Shown piece after piece: positions 24,840 to 32,110 of a stretch of DNA of 64,000 bases (position 1 is the stretch's first letter; every line of letters starts with the position of its first letter). The position numbers and the translations under genes were made by a program. The notes under the pieces were generated by a model. That model worked only from the letters and a program-made list of their open reading frames with translations, ran no database searches and had not been told where the DNA came from. Source of the DNA: Thermoplasmata archaeon (GTDB lineage: Archaea > Thermoplasmatota > Thermoplasmata > Lutacidiplasmatales > UBA184); NCBI GenBank assembly GCA_022750115.1, contig JAKIWI010000006.1, positions 1-64,000 on the forward strand, in the 5' to 3' direction.

Positions 24840-26520
24840 CCGGCGGCGTCCCGATCGTCCCCTCCGACCCGCCCGAACCGCGCTCTTGACGGAGCGTCCG
24901 AAGGTCCATCTCGGGGAGCGGTGGTCGTCGGCGCCGCTCGCGGCGAACCGAGAGCGCGACCGCGATCACGATCACCCCTACCACGGCGAGCGCGACGACC
25001 GGTAGGATGATCGTCGTTCCGTACCGCTGCCAGAACGTCGGGGGTGGGGGTCGGACGTCCACGTGGACGTTCGCGTGGCCCCACGCTCCGAGCGCCGTCA
25101 CGGTCGCAACGAGCGCGAACGCTCCGGCCCCCGGAGGGGCCGTGACGACGATGGTCAGGTTGCCGGAGGCATCGGTGATGCCGGCGTCGGGGGTAGCGGT
25201 CAGCACGAGGTGCGCCCCCGACGCGTTCGGGTCACCCAACTCGGCAGTCCCGAAGGTGAGCGCGACCCCCGGGTAGCTGCGACCCGTCGTGTCGACGGTC
25301 CGGAAAGTCACGCTCGTGCTCCCGCCCGGCCCAATCGCGAGCGTCGGTGGGCTGGGAACCACATCGACGTGAACGGAGGCGGTGACCGTGATCGGGGCCG
25401 ATGCGGACCCGAAATACCCCAGGATCGTCACGGTCGCAACGAGGAGGTCCGCCTCGCTGGCGCTCTCGTTCGGCGCGGTGAGCAGCGTCGCGCCGGACCC
25501 GGAGCTCGACGTCAGGACGGTCGAGGGGCTCGCATTCCCCCCGAGCGTGTCCCCCACGTAGACCGGCACATCGCCGAGAGCGGCGCCGCTCAGGGTCGAC
25601 ACGTTCACCGTCACCCCGATGACGCCGAGGCCCGGCACCGTCGCGGCGGTCGGAGCGACCGCGACCTGGACGGGGACGGGTCCTCCGCTCCATAGGCTCG
25701 AGTTGGTCCGTACCGTGGCGAGGGAGGTCCCCGATTCGACCTCGCCGGGTGCGAGGCTCGGGAGCGAGTTGCGGCCCTCCACGCCCCACGCGGCGCCGGG
25801 GGGGCCCGTGTAGGTCGCCGTGGCGTTCCTCGGGAGGTACCAACCGGTCGTCGGCCGATGGACGTAGAGGGCGGTCGTGGCGATGTAGCTGCTCGGAACC
25901 GTCGTCGTCGTGCTGTAGATCGCGATCTCCGAGAAGCCGACGCCGGCGGCCCAGTCCGCCGTGACCGCGCCATAGTCGAACGTGGCGTTGGCCGATGAGC
26001 CGTCGAAGAGGGCCCCGTTCACGGTGAGCGTCCAGACCGTGCCGCTGGTCTGTTGGATCCGGAAGTCGAACGGCGCCCCGGGGGCAACGGGGAGGGCATT
26101 CCAGTACTCGAGGCGGACGACCTGGTCCGAGGAGTTCGTGAAGATCTCGTAGAAGGCGACGGGCGCCGTCTTGTCGTTCGTGAACAGCCCGAAGACCGCG
26201 TCGAACGCGCCGATCACCTCCTCGGCCCCGGTTTGGAACGACGAGTTCGCCGGGAACGACGCGGTGCCGAACGCCGTCAGGTTCGTCCCCAGGCCGTCGT
26301 TCGGCACGCTCGCCGGATCGCTGGTCGTCACGACCATCCGAGCGGCGGCCCCCAGCGCCGAAGGGGAGATCGGTCGAAGCGGAGCGACGGCGACTCCTGC
26401 GTCGCCCGGTCGCGTCGAGGACCCCCGCGCGGCACCGGCTCCCGACGGCGCGGCGGAGAGGAGGAATCCGGCGACGATGGCGATCGCGAGCGCCGCCGCG
26501 ACGAGCGAGTCGTCTCGCAT
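24805..26520 (-). CDS. Anchored cell-surface protein with Ig-like repeats
   Basis: 571 residues from ATG 26520 (the track starts at 26643, but ATG 26520 sits directly before the signal peptide MRDDSLVAAALAIAIVAGFLLSAAP). The first ~230 residues contain WTLTVNGALFDGSSANATFDYG and may be a lectin/jelly-roll-like domain. They are followed by three similar Ig-like units with VPVQVAVAPTAATVPGLGVIGVTVNVS, ITVTASVHVDVVPSPPTLAIGPGG and ANVHVDVRPPPPTFW. A transmembrane helix (IILPVVALAVVGVIVIAVALSV) precedes basic RRERRRR and a short tail. Role in surface interaction is inferred from architecture. Confidence 0.8.
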   Translation of the reverse strand: MRDDSLVAAALAIAIVAGFLLSAAPSGAGAARGSSTRPGDAGVAVAPLRPISPSALGAAARMVVTTSDPASVPNDGLGTNLTAFGTASFPANSSFQTGAEEVIGAFDAVFGLFTNDKTAPVAFYEIFTNSSDQVVRLEYWNALPVAPGAPFDFRIQQTSGTVWTLTVNGALFDGSSANATFDYGAVTADWAAGVGFSEIAIYSTTTTVPSSYIATTALYVHRPTTGWYLPRNATATYTGPPGAAWGVEGRNSLPSLAPGEVESGTSLATVRTNSSLWSGGPVPVQVAVAPTAATVPGLGVIGVTVNVSTLSGAALGDVPVYVGDTLGGNASPSTVLTSSSGSGATLLTAPNESASEADLLVATVTILGYFGSASAPITVTASVHVDVVPSPPTLAIGPGGSTSVTFRTVDTTGRSYPGVALTFGTAELGDPNASGAHLVLTATPDAGITDASGNLTIVVTAPPGAGAFALVATVTALGAWGHANVHVDVRPPPPTFWQRYGTTIILPVVALAVVGVIVIAVALSVRRERRRRPPLPEMDLRTLRQERGSGGSEGTIGTPPVTRTPPASGNP

Positions 26521-26551
26521 CGGCGGTCGAGCCGCGGTGCTCCTCATCCCC

Positions 26552-26758
26552 TTATGGTGCGACGGAGCCGGTCCCGACGGGCGCGTACTTCCGACACCCC
26601 GCATCGCCACACACGGCGCAGCCGCCGACCGGTTCGAGCGCAAAGCTCGCCGAACCGCCCGCGGGGACCACGCGCATGTGCGCGCCCGCGAAGTGGCCGC
26701 ACTGGCATCGGCGACCGGCGCGGCTCGCCGCGGGCACTTCCACCGTCCGCGCGACCAT
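26552..26758 (-). CDS. Small Cys/His zinc-binding-type protein
   Basis: 68 residues from ATG 26758; in the track it is only the tail of a longer shadow ORF. It contains CQCGHFAGAHMRVV and CAVCGDAGCRKYAPV, a CxCGH-x(4)-H plus CxxC-x(4)-C arrangement expected to bind zinc or an Fe-S cluster. It fills an otherwise empty gap, has its own TATA-like element 32 nt upstream, and is divergent from the GcvH-like/TusA-like gene. Function unknown; a role in the neighbouring sulfur-relay genes is speculation. Confidence 0.6.
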   Translation of the reverse strand: MVARTVEVPAASRAGRRCQCGHFAGAHMRVVPAGGSASFALEPVGGCAVCGDAGCRKYAPVGTGSVAP

Positions 26759-26786
26759 GGAGGGGACGCCGAGGCGCGAGCCGGGA

Positions 26787-26793
26787 CTAAAAG
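26787..26793 (-). promoter_or_regulatory. TATA box of the small Cys protein gene
   Basis: CTTTTAG on the minus strand, centred 32 nt before ATG 26758. Confidence 0.5.
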
Positions 26794-26820
26794 GTGACGC
26801 GACCCGGCGCACGCGAACCC

Positions 26821-26826
26821 GTAAAT
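26821..26826 (+). promoter_or_regulatory. TATA box of the GcvH-like/TusA-like gene
   Basis: GTAAAT centred 26 nt before GTG 26849, predicting a leaderless transcript. Confidence 0.65.
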
Positions 26827-26848
26827 CGGGTCCCGGGCTCGTCGCGCC

Positions 26849-27550
26849 GTGGACGTCGAGGGCTGCCCGCTCCCGGAGGACCGGCGCTACGACCTCGAGA
26901 ACGACGTGTGGGTCGCCGAGTCTCCGGGCACCGACCGACTGACGGTCGGAATGATGGCCCCGCTCGCCTCGTTCGCCGGCAAGTTCATCGCGTTGACATT
27001 CCGAGACCTTTCGGGCCCCCAACCGCGCGGCCGCAGCGTCGCGACCGCCGAGAGCGTCCGGTTCACCGGCGCGGTGCGACTTCCCGTCGCGGGGACGGTT
27101 CACGAGCGGAACGACGCCGTCCGATCGCGGCCGAAGCTCCTGAACGACTTTCCCTACAGCGACGGCTGGGTGGTCCGGGTCGTCCCGTCCGACCGGGACG
27201 AGTTCACCGCTCTCCCGACGGCCGACCAGGTCGCCGCCGAGGTTCGGCGAAAAGTCCGGGAGATGCGGATCCATTGCTTGCCCGCGGCCCCCGATGTCGA
27301 AATGTTCGAGATCGGCGCAGAGTGCCAGGCGATCCTGGTCCGCCTCGACGAGGAGATCGGGGGCCGCGCGGTCGGCGACGTCGTGCACCTGGTGACGGAC
27401 GACCCGACGGCCGCCATCGAGATGGTCCGCTGGTCGGACCGGAGCGGATACCCCGTCCTGCACCAGTGGGTCGAGGATCACCTCAGCCACTTCCTCGTGA
27501 GGAAAATCGCTGACCCGCGCCCGCGGCGCCGAGTCGTTCCGGTCGGCTGA
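26849..27550 (+). CDS. GcvH-like domain fused to TusA-like sulfurtransferase domain
   Basis: 233 residues from GTG 26849. Residues 14-115 align with glycine cleavage H-protein/lipoate-binding proteins: LENDVWVAESPGTDRLTVGM, ATAESVRFTGAVRLPVAGTV, and PKLLNDFPYSDGWVVRVVPSD. The lipoyl-lysine of the ESVK motif is Arg71 here, so canonical lipoylation is not possible at that site. Residues 150-222 align with TusA: EIGAECQAILVRLDEEIGG, GDVVHLVTDDPTAAIEMVRW, GYPVL, and FLVRK. The sulfur-carrying cysteine is kept (Cys159), but the usual CPxP reads CQAI. Family knowledge: TusA relays persulfide sulfur, and GcvH-like LbpA proteins act in sulfur oxidation. The convergent rhodanese 9 nt away supports a sulfur-transfer role. 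Not part of an obvious glycine cleavage operon. Confidence 0.75.
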   Translation: MDVEGCPLPEDRRYDLENDVWVAESPGTDRLTVGMMAPLASFAGKFIALTFRDLSGPQPRGRSVATAESVRFTGAVRLPVAGTVHERNDAVRSRPKLLNDFPYSDGWVVRVVPSDRDEFTALPTADQVAAEVRRKVREMRIHCLPAAPDVEMFEIGAECQAILVRLDEEIGGRAVGDVVHLVTDDPTAAIEMVRWSDRSGYPVLHQWVEDHLSHFLVRKIADPRPRRRVVPVG

Positions 27551-27559
27551 GGGGGCCGA

Positions 27560-28417
27560 TTAGGGCTTCTCGATCGGGCTACGGACCTGGTTGCCCCACT
27601 CGGTCCACGATCCGTCGTAGTTGCGGACGTCGGGGTAGCCGAGGAGATACTTCAGTACGAACCAGGTGTGGCTCGAACGCTCGCCGATCCGGCAGTAGGT
27701 GATCACCGGCTTCGAGCCGACGATCCCCTTCGCGTGATAGAGCGCTTGCAAGTCGGCGAAACTCTTGAACGTCCCGTCCTCGTTGACGGCCTGCGCCCAT
27801 GGGATGTTCGCGGCGCCCGGGATGTGGCCGCCGCGCTGCGCGTGCTCGTTGGGATACTCGGGGGGCGCGGTCACCTCGCCGGAGAACTCCTTCGGTCCCC
27901 GGACGTCGACCAGGCCGAGCCGGCCGCCCTTCACCTCCGGAAGGGCCGCTTTGACGGTGTCGAAGTAGGCGCGGAGCTTCTCGTCCCCCGCGTGGGCCTC
28001 GGCGGAGCCGGGGGCCGTGTGGGGAACGTCCTTCGTGAGCGGGCGGTCCTCGGCGATCCACTTCTTCCGGCCGCCGTTCATCAGTCGGACGTCCTTGAAC
28101 CCGTAGTACTTCAGCACCCAGAACGCGAACGCCGCGAACCAGTTGTTGAAATCCCCGTAGAGCACCAGCGTGGTGTCCGCGTTCACGCCGGTGCGGTGGT
28201 ACAGCTTGGTGAGCGCCTCGACCGAGAGCAGGTCGCGGGCGACCGGGTCGTTGATGTCGGATTTCCAGTCGATCAGGACGGAGCCCGGCACGTGGCCCAA
28301 CTGGTAGTTCGCCGACGGGTCGTAGTCGACCTCCGCCACGCGGACCTTCGGGTCGTGGAGATGGTCGGCGACCCAGGCGGTCTCGACGAGGGTTTCGGGG
28401 TGGGCGTAGGAACTCAT
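27560..28417 (-). CDS. sseA: Thiosulfate sulfurtransferase (two-domain rhodanese)
   Basis: 285 residues from ATG 28417. Tandem rhodanese domains: the N-terminal inactive domain with DYDPSANYQLGHVPGSVLIDW and ALTKLYHRTGVNADTTLVLYGD, and the C-terminal domain with LVDVRGPKEFSGE, RGGHIPGAANIPW and the active-site loop VITYCRIGERSSH, whose Cys (about residue 240) carries the persulfide. The loop CRIGERSS matches CysA/SseA-type thiosulfate sulfurtransferases. Convergent with the GcvH-like/TusA-like gene, 9 nt apart. A CTATAT element lies 36 nt before the start. Likely the sulfur donor for that relay (inference). Confidence 0.92.
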   Translation of the reverse strand: MSSYAHPETLVETAWVADHLHDPKVRVAEVDYDPSANYQLGHVPGSVLIDWKSDINDPVARDLLSVEALTKLYHRTGVNADTTLVLYGDFNNWFAAFAFWVLKYYGFKDVRLMNGGRKKWIAEDRPLTKDVPHTAPGSAEAHAGDEKLRAYFDTVKAALPEVKGGRLGLVDVRGPKEFSGEVTAPPEYPNEHAQRGGHIPGAANIPWAQAVNEDGTFKSFADLQALYHAKGIVGSKPVITYCRIGERSSHTWFVLKYLLGYPDVRNYDGSWTEWGNQVRSPIEKP

Positions 28418-28524
28418 GAGAGCCTCCGGCCGCGGACGGGACCTCCGGCGATATAGAGGGAGCGGAGCGCGCATTCGGCGCACACCCGCGCCGGCGGCAC
28501 GCCCGGATGGCCGGATTCGGCCGA

Positions 28525-28842
28525 CTATCCGCGCCGACCGCGCTTGGGCAGCTGGGCGTTCGACACCTCGACCGTCTCGGGGTCGAAGCCGAGCCGCGCG
28601 AGCTCGTCGCGGATCCTCAGGCGGTGGTCGCCCTGCAGGTAGACCTCGCCATCGACGACGGAGCCGCCCGTGGCAAGGCGGTTCTTCAACGAGCGCGTCG
28701 TCTCCGCGAGGTCGACGCCGGGTGGGAAGCCGGAGATCACCGTGGCCGGCTTGTTGTACCGTCGCGGCTCGGCGCGGACGCGGATGCGCGCGGTCTCCCG
28801 GTCGAGCGCGGAGAGGATCTCGTCGAACTCGTTGTTCCCCAT
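28525..28842 (-). CDS. Translation initiation factor aIF1 (SUI1 family)
   Basis: 105 residues from ATG 28842 (MGNNEFDEIL). SUI1 fold: RIRVRAEPRRYNKPATVISGFPPGVDLAETTRSLKNRLATGG is followed by the characteristic GEVYLQGDHRLRIRDELARLGFD. In archaea aIF1 promotes start codon selection on the small ribosomal subunit. The track ORF is longer upstream but the conserved protein starts here. The 169 nt between it and the ABC permease gene contain no gene I can support. Confidence 0.92.
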   Translation of the reverse strand: MGNNEFDEILSALDRETARIRVRAEPRRYNKPATVISGFPPGVDLAETTRSLKNRLATGGSVVDGEVYLQGDHRLRIRDELARLGFDPETVEVSNAQLPKRGRRG

Positions 28843-29011
28843 CGGTGCGATGCTTCCTACCAACTCCCCCGCGGGAAGGGGAGAACCGTGAAAATGGACT
28901 CGACCGGCAACGAACCAGAGCTCGTCGCGTTCGCCGGTTCGGTCCTGTCGAGGGGCACCAGCCGTTCCATGCCGGGGGAACGGATGAACCTTTCCCGGTT
29001 CGTGGAACGGT

Positions 29012-29794
29012 TCACCGCTCGCCCCAGACGTAGATCCGGAGCGCGACGAGCGTGACGACCACCGCGAGGACGACGAGGAGCACCGCATACTCGACGAGGA
29101 CCAGCGGGGGGGCGGGGGTCAGGCCGAACGCACCCTGGACCAGGAGAGCGGCGTACGTGGACGGCACGAAGTGGCAGGCGATCTGCCAGGGCACCGGAAG
29201 GATCGAGAGGGGGTAGTAGAGCGGCGTCAGCATCCCGATGACCGTGAACGCGAGGTTGCCGATCGGCCAAATCTCCCGCTGCGACTTCACCCGGCTCGAG
29301 ACCGCGATGCCGATGGCGCTGAACAGCACCCAGATCACGAGGAGCGCCCCGATCAGGACGAGCCACGGCCCGATGGAGTGGCTCGCCGGGTCGACGTAGA
29401 GTAGGATGCCGGCGAGGACGGCGAGGGCGGGCAACGCCGGGATCAGGTTCGACACCGCGATGCCGATCAGGTAGCGGAACTTCCCGAGCGGGGAGGCGAC
29501 GAACAGGTCCTGGAGCGACGCTTCGATCCGCCACGTGGCGGAGTCGCCGAGCACCCAGTTGCCGATGTTCTGGGTGGTGAACAGCATCGCGCCCACCACC
29601 TCGAGCGGGAAGTAGCTCGCGGGCGAGATCAGGTGGAGAAAGTAGAGGAAGATGAACGGGAGCATGATCGGGGCGATCGTCGACGCCGGGTTGCGGCTGA
29701 TCCACCGCCAGCCGAGGATCCCGAACGCGGGGAGGACGCGGCCCGTGGTCGGGAGCCCGCCGGGGGAGCTCGAGGAGCCGAGCGCGGTCGCCAT
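29012..29794 (-). CDS. ABC-2 type exporter permease (second subunit)
   Basis: 260 residues. Six hydrophobic segments, including IMLPFIFLYFLHLISPASYF, LIPALPALAVLAGILLYV, WLVLIGALLVIWVLFSAIGIAVSS and a C-terminal LVEYAVLLVVLAVVVTLVALRIYVW. It lacks ATPase motifs. Its ATG overlaps the stop codon of the upstream permease gene (TGATG), so the two are translationally coupled. It would form the membrane channel with its partner. Substrate unknown. Confidence 0.85.
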   Translation of the reverse strand: MATALGSSSSPGGLPTTGRVLPAFGILGWRWISRNPASTIAPIMLPFIFLYFLHLISPASYFPLEVVGAMLFTTQNIGNWVLGDSATWRIEASLQDLFVASPLGKFRYLIGIAVSNLIPALPALAVLAGILLYVDPASHSIGPWLVLIGALLVIWVLFSAIGIAVSSRVKSQREIWPIGNLAFTVIGMLTPLYYPLSILPVPWQIACHFVPSTYAALLVQGAFGLTPAPPLVLVEYAVLLVVLAVVVTLVALRIYVWGER

Positions 29795-30546
29795 CAGTTC
29801 TCCCGGACGGTCCGTCGGGCCCAGTAGATCGCGAACAGGAACACTCCGATGCCCTCAACGAGGAGCGAGCCGACCGCAAGGGCGACCTCGCCCGGGCTGA
29901 GGGTGGCCCAGCCGATCGTCGACTGAACGAGCGCCGTCGCCGCGCTCGGCGGGAGGACGAGGGCGACCGGGGTGAGCGAGGCCGGCCAGAACCCCAGCGG
30001 GTAGAACACCGGCGGGAGCACTCCGAACAGATTGTAGAAGATCGAGGCGTACGGCCAGATCGTCCGCATGTCGCGGAACAGCGTCGAAACGATGTAGCCG
30101 AACGAGGAGGCGAACAGCCAGACGAGGCTCGTCCCGAACAGGAGGACGAGCGCGGTCGTGGCGCTGATCCCGACCACGTACAACGTCACCCCCACGAGGA
30201 CGGCCACCGGGGCGATGTAGCCGCCGAGGACGCCGAGGGACATCCCGAGGAAGTACGCTTCCGGGGCGAGCGGGCCCGCCATGTACAATTCGTTGAGCTT
30301 GTGGTCGATCCGGACGAACGCCGCTTCGTTCTGGACGCGCTGGCCGAGTCCGAACATCGAGAAGACGATCGCTCCGAACAGCGCGACCGGCAACAGGTCG
30401 CGGGCGAGAATGAAAACGAACAGGAGGAGGACGACCTGGACGATCAAGCTCGTGACGACCGCGGTCGACTCGTGGAGCTGGACCCGGAGCTCGGTGAGCG
30501 AGAAGGCGACGGTGCCGCGGAACAGCCGGCTGTGCGTGAGCGCCAT
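29794..30546 (-). CDS. ABC-2 type exporter permease (first subunit)
   Basis: 250 residues, six predicted helices (e.g. VVTSLIVQVVLLLFVFILARDLLPVALFGAIVF and ALVLLFGTSLVWLFASSFGYIVSTLFRDMRTIWP). Family pattern of ABC-2 transporters such as drug, polysaccharide or Na+ exporters. Between the ATPase gene (6 nt) and the second permease (overlap). The pair of different permeases suggests a heterodimeric channel. Confidence 0.85.
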   Translation of the reverse strand: MALTHSRLFRGTVAFSLTELRVQLHESTAVVTSLIVQVVLLLFVFILARDLLPVALFGAIVFSMFGLGQRVQNEAAFVRIDHKLNELYMAGPLAPEAYFLGMSLGVLGGYIAPVAVLVGVTLYVVGISATTALVLLFGTSLVWLFASSFGYIVSTLFRDMRTIWPYASIFYNLFGVLPPVFYPLGFWPASLTPVALVLPPSAATALVQSTIGWATLSPGEVALAVGSLLVEGIGVFLFAIYWARRTVREN

Positions 30547-30552
30547 CGGCGA

Positions 30553-31482
30553 CTACTCCTCGACGTCGATCGACCGACCAACGACCCGGAGGAACGCCTC
30601 CTCGAGCGTTACGGGCCCCACGGTCGTCGTGAGGTGTTCGCGAACGGCGAGGCCGATCAGCTCGGCCAGCCGCTCGGGCGTCGTGATCACGTGGAGGGTT
30701 CCGTCGTCGAGGAGGACCGAGCCGAACTCCTTCGCCTGGGCTTCCAGCCGGCCGCCGCCGCGGATCGAGACCCGGAGCGTGCCCCCGAGCTCCTGCTTGA
30801 GGGTGGCCGCCGTCCCGTCGACCAGCACCCGCCCGCGCTCGATGATATAGAGGCGCTGGCTGAGCGCCTCCGCCTCGTCGAGATAGTGGGTCGTCAGGAG
30901 GATCGTCGAGCCACGCTTCGTGAGGGTGCGCAGCGACTCCCAGACGGCGCGCCGGGCGAACGGGTCCATGCCGATCGTCGGCTCATCGAGGAACAGGACC
31001 GGCGCTTCGGTTGCGATGACCGTGGCGACCATGGTGCGCTGCCGCTGACCGCCGGAGAGCGTGATCGACAGGCGGTCGGCGACCTCCTGGAGCCCCATCT
31101 GCCCGAGGGCGTCCTCGGTGCGGGCCCGCGCCGAACGGCCATCGTAGCCGCGCGCCCGCAGGTAGGTGAACACCTGCTCGCGGGGTGTGAGGTGGAAGAA
31201 CGGCTTCCCCTCCTGCGGGACGACCGCGATCAACGGTCGCACGTCGTCGGGGCGGGAGCCGACGTCGTGGCCGAAGATCTCGACCGTTCCCCCGGACGGG
31301 CGGAGGAGCGTCGACGCGATCTTCAGGAACGTCGTCTTGCCCGCGCCGTTCCGCCCGAGGAGCGCGACCCGCTCCCCCGGGTGGACGACCATCGAGACGC
31401 CCGCGAGCGCCTCGACGGGGGGAGCCCGGCGGGACGTGTACGTCTTGCGTACGTCCCGGGCGAACAGGGCTTCCGTCGTCAT
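30553..31482 (-). CDS. ABC exporter ATP-binding protein
   Basis: 309 residues from ATG 31482. Walker A GRNGAGKTTFLKIAS, Q-loop region VVPQEGKPFFHLTPREQ, signature LSGGQRQRTMVA, Walker B VLFLDEPTIGMDP, switch His in LTTHYLDEAEAL. The C-terminal ~90-residue extension (TLRVSIRGGGRLEAQAKEFGSVLLDDG) is typical of ABC-2 drug or lipid exporters. First gene of a three-gene operon with its own TATA box. Exported substrate unknown. Confidence 0.93.
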   Translation of the reverse strand: MTTEALFARDVRKTYTSRRAPPVEALAGVSMVVHPGERVALLGRNGAGKTTFLKIASTLLRPSGGTVEIFGHDVGSRPDDVRPLIAVVPQEGKPFFHLTPREQVFTYLRARGYDGRSARARTEDALGQMGLQEVADRLSITLSGGQRQRTMVATVIATEAPVLFLDEPTIGMDPFARRAVWESLRTLTKRGSTILLTTHYLDEAEALSQRLYIIERGRVLVDGTAATLKQELGGTLRVSIRGGGRLEAQAKEFGSVLLDDGTLHVITTPERLAELIGLAVREHLTTTVGPVTLEEAFLRVVGRSIDVEE

Positions 31483-31506
31483 GAGGCGGCGCGAGCCGGG
31501 CGGAGG

Positions 31507-31514
31507 TATTTATG
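31507..31514 (-). promoter_or_regulatory. TATA box of the ABC exporter operon
   Basis: CATAAATA on the minus strand, centred 28 nt before ATG 31482. Confidence 0.7.
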
Positions 31515-31576
31515 AGCCCGGCCGGGGCCCGACGGAACTCGGGACGGGGCCGTGCGAGCGGCCCGGGGTCCCGAGC

Positions 31577-31975
31577 CTAGTCGCCGCAGCCGCAGCCGCC
31601 GCCGTTCTCGGCGTTCGAGCCGCAGGAGTTGCAGCCGCCCTGGAGGCCCGCCGCGTCCGGTTCCGGGAGCGTCGGGTTGGTGATCTTGAATCCCGACTCC
31701 TCGATCGACTCGACGTAGTCGATCACGGCGCCGTTGACGAACGGGATGCTGGAGGGGTCGACGATGACCGAGAATCCGTCGATGGCGACGACCTCGTCGT
31801 CGCGCCGCGGCTTGGCGAACGCCATGCCGAACTGGACGGCGCTTCCGCCGCCGCAGCATCCGCCCCCGCCCGGCTGGGCGTAGACGCGGACCGCGACACC
31901 GCTCGTCTGACCGGCCATCAGCCGGCGCACCTGCACCATCGCCTCCGGCTTGACCTCGAGCTGAACCGCTGCCAT
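31577..31975 (-). CDS. A-type iron-sulfur carrier (IscA/HesB family)
   Basis: 132 residues. ATG 31975 is chosen over ATG 31981 because a GGAGG lies 8 nt before it but touches the other. HesB core: VRVYAQPGGGGCCGGGSAVQFGMAF (first conserved Cys), GFSVIVDPSSIPFVNGAVIDYVESIEESGFKITNP, and C-terminal GCGCGD giving the paired CxC. Extra cysteines occur in a Gly-rich tail, GGCNSCGSNAENGG. It should pass Fe-S clusters to apo-proteins such as the radical SAM enzymes here (inference). TATA-like TTTAAG near 32014. Not part of a visible isc/suf operon. Confidence 0.87.
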   Translation of the reverse strand: MAAVQLEVKPEAMVQVRRLMAGQTSGVAVRVYAQPGGGGCCGGGSAVQFGMAFAKPRRDDEVVAIDGFSVIVDPSSIPFVNGAVIDYVESIEESGFKITNPTLPEPDAAGLQGGCNSCGSNAENGGGCGCGD

Positions 31976-32110
31976 CCGCATTCCTCCGACCCCTCTAGCC
32001 GCAAGGGGGGGTTTAAGCTCTTTCTCTCCCAAGCTGCCCCCGGGACCAGGGTACCTGCACGCCACTTGGCCGATCGGGGCGGGGGAGACTGGCGGGGAGG
32101 GTGCCCCCCG

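Noticed and set aside
26849-27270. Plain glycine cleavage H protein assignment for the fusion gene
   Set aside because: The lipoyl-lysine is absent, a TusA-like domain follows, and no gcvT or gcvP is nearby.
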